Positions 61,295-64,000 of a stretch of 64,000 nt of DNA are shown piece by piece; position 1 is the first letter of the stretch; each line of letters starts with the position of its first letter. Source of the stretch: JAOPZW01 sp963806015 (GTDB lineage Bacteria > Actinomycetota > Thermoleophilia > Solirubrobacterales > Solirubrobacteraceae). The notes under the pieces are model-generated. The model worked only from the letters and a program-made list of their open reading frames with translations, was not told the origin of the DNA and ran no database searches. Location: NCBI GenBank assembly GCA_963806015.1, contig CAWDWM010000010.1, positions 1 through 64,000 on the forward strand. The letters are read 5' to 3'. The position numbers and the translations under genes are program-made.

Positions 61295-62214
61295 AGCCGC
61301 CGCGCCAGCTCGCCGGCCAGGCCGCGCACCTCCTCGACACCGAGGTGGGGCGCGGCCACGTAGGGCAGCGTCATGACGTGGGCGGCGCTGTGGCGGCGCA
61401 GCCGTCGCAGCTGGCTCTGCTGGTTGCTGGCCTGCCCGTGCTGGCGCCGGGCGGCCGCGGCCACGGGGCCCGGCACGGCGCCGTCGCGGGCCATCACGCG
61501 ATCGACCTCCGCCGCGCTGAAGCGCCGCGGCAGCACGCCGTTGACGACCACCGCGTCGAGGGGGCGCCCGACGGCGCCGGTCACGCGCTCCTCGAGGTCG
61601 AGCGTCTCGCTGATCGACAGCTCGGCGGGAAGGGCGACGGCGAGGACCGCGCTGCGCGCCGGGTCCTCCAGCAGCGCGACGACCTTGCGCGCCTGTGAGG
61701 CGATCGGGCCGACGCGCGCGATCTCGGCGAACGTGTGCGGGGTCCGCAGCATGCCGACGCCGTGGCCGCTCGAAGGGGCGTCGAGAACGACGAGGTCGTA
61801 GCCGTCGCGGCCCTTGACCCAGCGCTCGCGCCGGCCGAGCTCCCAGGCCTTGGTGATGGCCACCAGCTCACGCGCGCCCGGCGCCGCGTTGACGAAGGCG
61901 GCGAAGGCGTTGGAGCGGGTCAGCAGCCCTACGAGCCGGCGCGAGCCGAGCTGGCGCCCGGTCCACTCCTCGAGCGCCTCCACCGGGTCGATGGTCGTCG
62001 CCCACAGCCGCTGCTCGAGCTCGACCTCGCGGCCGGGCCGCGGGGGCTCGGCGCCGTAGACGCGAGCGGCCCGCGCCTGCCCGCCGACCTCGCACAGGAC
62101 GACGCGGCGCCCGCCGCGTGCGGCGGCCAGGGCGGTCGCCAGCGCGACCGTCGACTTGCCCACGCCGCCCTTGCCCGTGACGAAGGCCAGCTCAACGCCG
62201 TCGAGCACGCTCAT
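61291..62214 (-). CDS. ArsA/Get3-type ATPase
   Basis: 307 aa. Deviant P-loop 'GKGGVGKST' at 14-22, 'VLCEVGGQARAARVYG', 'DLVVLDAPSSGHGVGML' (switch region) and 'VVVNGVLPRRFSAAE'. It is a single-domain member of the ArsA/MinD ATPases found widely in actinobacteria. No arsenic genes are close, and the second ArsA-like gene often paired with it is not in view on this side. Divergent from the phytoene synthase gene. Function uncertain. Confidence 0.88.
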   Translation of the reverse strand: MSVLDGVELAFVTGKGGVGKSTVALATALAAARGGRRVVLCEVGGQARAARVYGAEPPRPGREVELEQRLWATTIDPVEALEEWTGRQLGSRRLVGLLTRSNAFAAFVNAAPGARELVAITKAWELGRRERWVKGRDGYDLVVLDAPSSGHGVGMLRTPHTFAEIARVGPIASQARKVVALLEDPARSAVLAVALPAELSISETLDLEERVTGAVGRPLDAVVVNGVLPRRFSAAEVDRVMARDGAVPGPVAAAARRQHGQASNQQSQLRRLRRHSAAHVMTLPYVAAPHLGVEEVRGLAGELARRL

Positions 62215-62246
62215 CCGCTCTGGTGGGGTACCACGTAGGCTCAGTC

Positions 62247-63083
62247 ATGGTGCACGGCGTGTCGGAGCTGCAGTTGGAGGAGTCCTACCGGACGTGCCGG
62301 CGCCTGCAGCGTCGCCACGACCCTACGTACTACTGGGCGACGCGCTGCCTCCCGCGCGAGGTCCAGCCCGCCGTCCACGCTCTGTACGGGTTCGTGCGCG
62401 GCGCGGACCAGATCGTCGACGGCCCCGGGCGCCCGCCGGCGGGCTCGCCGCGGCGCGAGGCGCTCGACGCGTGGCAGGCCGAGCTCGAGCGCGGGCTCAT
62501 CTGCGGGCACAGCGATCACCCCGTCATCGCCGCGCTGGTCGACGCCGGGCCGCGCCACGGGATGCCGCTGCACCTGCTGGGGCGCTACATGGACTCGATG
62601 CGCGTCGACTGCGAGGAGCCGGTGCGGATCGTCTCGCGCGCGCAGCTCGACGACTACATGGAGGGCAGCGCGGCGACCGTCGGGCGCGTCATCTCCCCGT
62701 TGCTGAGCGCGCCGGAGCCCGAGGCGGTGGCGCGGCTGGGCGTCGCCTTCCAGCTGACGAACTTCATCCGCGACGTGCCGATCGACTGGGACCTCGATCG
62801 CATCTACCTGCCGGGGCTGCTCGAGGACGACCTGCGCGCGGGTGCCGCCAGCGACTCGGTGCGCGAACGGATCGCCCAGGAGGTCGCGCGCGCCCGCGGC
62901 CTGTTCGCCGAGACCGCCGGCGTGGCCCTCGCGCTGGCGCCCGGGATGCGCCGTGGCGTGCGGATGGCGCGCGCCGTGTACGCCCAGGTGCTCGATCGCG
63001 TCGAGGGCAACGGCTACGACGTGCTCGGCGCCCGAGCGCGCCTGCGCCCGTGGGAGGCGGCGCGGGCAGCCGTCGGGCGATGA
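62247..63083 (+). CDS. Phytoene/squalene synthase family protein
   Basis: 278 aa from ATG 62247, with TAGGCT (62236-62241) 5 bases upstream. The first Asp-rich motif is 'GFVRGADQIVDGPG' and the second 'QLTNFIRDVPIDWDLDRIYLP' (DxxxD each), the metal and prenyl diphosphate binding sites. It couples two C15 or C20 diphosphates head to head, starting carotenoid or hopanoid synthesis. The FAD oxidoreductase that follows by ATGA overlap suggests an isoprenoid pathway. Which chain length is used cannot be told. Confidence 0.9.
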   Translation: MVHGVSELQLEESYRTCRRLQRRHDPTYYWATRCLPREVQPAVHALYGFVRGADQIVDGPGRPPAGSPRREALDAWQAELERGLICGHSDHPVIAALVDAGPRHGMPLHLLGRYMDSMRVDCEEPVRIVSRAQLDDYMEGSAATVGRVISPLLSAPEPEAVARLGVAFQLTNFIRDVPIDWDLDRIYLPGLLEDDLRAGAASDSVRERIAQEVARARGLFAETAGVALALAPGMRRGVRMARAVYAQVLDRVEGNGYDVLGARARLRPWEAARAAVGR

Positions 63084-64000
63084 CCAGCGCCGACGTCCTG
63101 ATCTGCGGAGCGTCGTTCGCCGGGCTCGCGGTCGCACGCGAGCTCGCCGGCGCGGGCGCCGACGTCCTCGTGCTCGACCGTTACGAGATCGGCGCGCGCG
63201 CGACCTCGGCCTGCGCGGCGCCGACGCCGTGGCTGCACGCCATGGGCGTCGCGAGCGCCATCCGCCGCGAGCTGCCGGCGATGACCTTCACCACGCCGCA
63301 CGGGACGGTGCGCTACCGGTTGCCGTGGAGCTGGTCGGCCTTCGACTACCGCGAGCTGTGCGCGGGGCTGTGGGCGCAGTGCGGCGATGCGCGCTTCGAG
63401 CTCGCGAAGGTCGACGGGCGAACGGGCCTGACGATCCACTCAGACCGCGGCGACCGCGCGGCGCCGCTCGTGGTCGACGCGATGGGCTGGCGGCGCATCC
63501 TCACCGAGCCTCACCACCAGCCGCCCGATGCGCCGCTCAGCCGGGGGCTCGAGGTCCATCCCGATGCCCAGGGCGACGGCGACGCCCTCGACGTGTGGGT
63601 CGAGCGCTCGCTCGTGCGCCGCGGCTACGGCTGGCGCGTGCCCGCCGGCGGCGAGGCACGCATCGGCGTGGGCTCCTACGACCCCCACCAGCACGTCCGC
63701 GCGCCCACCGATGCGCTCGCCGCCCGCGTCGACGCGCCGGCCGTGCGCTACCAGGGCAACTGGTTCCCGCACCGCCTGCGCGCGGCCACCGACGGCGAGG
63801 TCCTCTACGTGGGCGACAGCGCCGGGCACTGCTTCCCGCTCTCGGGCGAGGGGATCCGCACCGCCTTCTACTTCGGCATCGCGGCCGGCCGCGAGCTGCG
63901 CGCCGTGATCGCGGGCGACAAGACCCGCGAGCGGGCGCTGGCCGACTACGCGGCCTTCCACGACAACCACGCGCCGGCCTTCCGTCGCGCGCTGCGCCTG
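63080..64000 (+). CDS. FAD-dependent oxidoreductase (geranylgeranyl reductase-like), cut by window edge
   Basis: The first 307 codons are present and open to the end. 'MTSADVLICGASFAGLAVARELAGAGADVLVLDR' is the Rossmann FAD loop, and 'VLYVGDSAGHCFPLSGEGIRTAFYFGIAAGREL' (about 242-274) is the second FAD motif of the GGR/monooxygenase family. Coupled to the phytoene/squalene synthase gene, it probably reduces or oxidises the isoprenoid product. The C-terminus and exact subfamily cannot be seen. Confidence 0.85.
   Translation, partial: MTSADVLICGASFAGLAVARELAGAGADVLVLDRYEIGARATSACAAPTPWLHAMGVASAIRRELPAMTFTTPHGTVRYRLPWSWSAFDYRELCAGLWAQCGDARFELAKVDGRTGLTIHSDRGDRAAPLVVDAMGWRRILTEPHHQPPDAPLSRGLEVHPDAQGDGDALDVWVERSLVRRGYGWRVPAGGEARIGVGSYDPHQHVRAPTDALAARVDAPAVRYQGNWFPHRLRAATDGEVLYVGDSAGHCFPLSGEGIRTAFYFGIAAGRELRAVIAGDKTRERALADYAAFHDNHAPAFRRALRL

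Overview
The window is very GC-rich bacterial DNA with dense, overlapping genes (many ATGA, GTGA or TGATG junctions), frequent GTG starts and many promoters whose -10 box sits 6-8 bases before the start codon, so the mRNA would be leaderless. Together with the gene set this points to a high-GC actinobacterium. The order of housekeeping genes would fit the Thermoleophilia/Solirubrobacterales, but that placement is inference. No plasmid or phage structural genes are present.

Region 1 (1-11.3 kb), envelope and sensing. A glycosyltransferase of the GT39 type and a sensor histidine kinase lie tail to tail; both are broken by several one-base frameshifts, mostly at G/C runs. They are followed by an intact OmpR-type regulator, a GT2 glycosyltransferase, a secreted protein made of two tandem copies of one domain, an MptB-like membrane mannosyltransferase, a GtrA protein, a DMT transporter, a rhomboid-like membrane protein and an MprF/LysX-type DUF2156 protein.

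Region 2 (11.37-29.05 kb), a genomic island. It is bounded by a direct repeat of about 190-200 bp whose core (134 bp, 4 mismatches by eye) contains the 3' part of tRNA-Ala(GGC) and its terminator. The intact tRNA is at the right end, with a decayed tyrosine integrase next to it. Two cargo blocks are intact. Block A (12.3-21.4 kb) holds a LysR regulator, two SnoaL-like proteins, a luciferase-like (LLM) monooxygenase, an FMN reductase, a fused RibBA and a ribose-type ABC importer; it looks like a complete import-and-oxidise pathway with its own flavin supply. Block B (22.85-27.3 kb) holds a TPR-LuxR regulator, a cupin, an alpha/beta hydrolase, a methyltransferase and an SRPBCC protein, and is enclosed by 100-bp inverted repeats. 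The gaps are filled with gene scraps (alcohol dehydrogenase, MFS, DUF3024, transposase-like).

Region 3 (29-41.1 kb), housekeeping: leuS, comEA-comEC, holA, rpsT, murJ, a GAF-GGDEF cyclase and lepA. Region 4 (41.2-55.7 kb): OsmC, low-MW phosphatase, fructosamine kinase-like protein, SDR, Cdd1-like HhH protein, a MocR regulator and EamA transporter that share an operator and overlapping start codons, two MaoC-type hydratases, hrcA-dnaJ-prmA, a hydrolase, a SirB1-like protein, a 1085-aa SARP/MalT-like regulator and a hairpin-flanked 70-aa gene. Region 5 (55.8-64 kb): yqeY-phoH-ybeY-era and a peptidase S51, then DUF485-ActP acetate-type symporter, an ArsA-type ATPase, and a phytoene/squalene synthase coupled to an FAD oxidoreductase that runs off the end.
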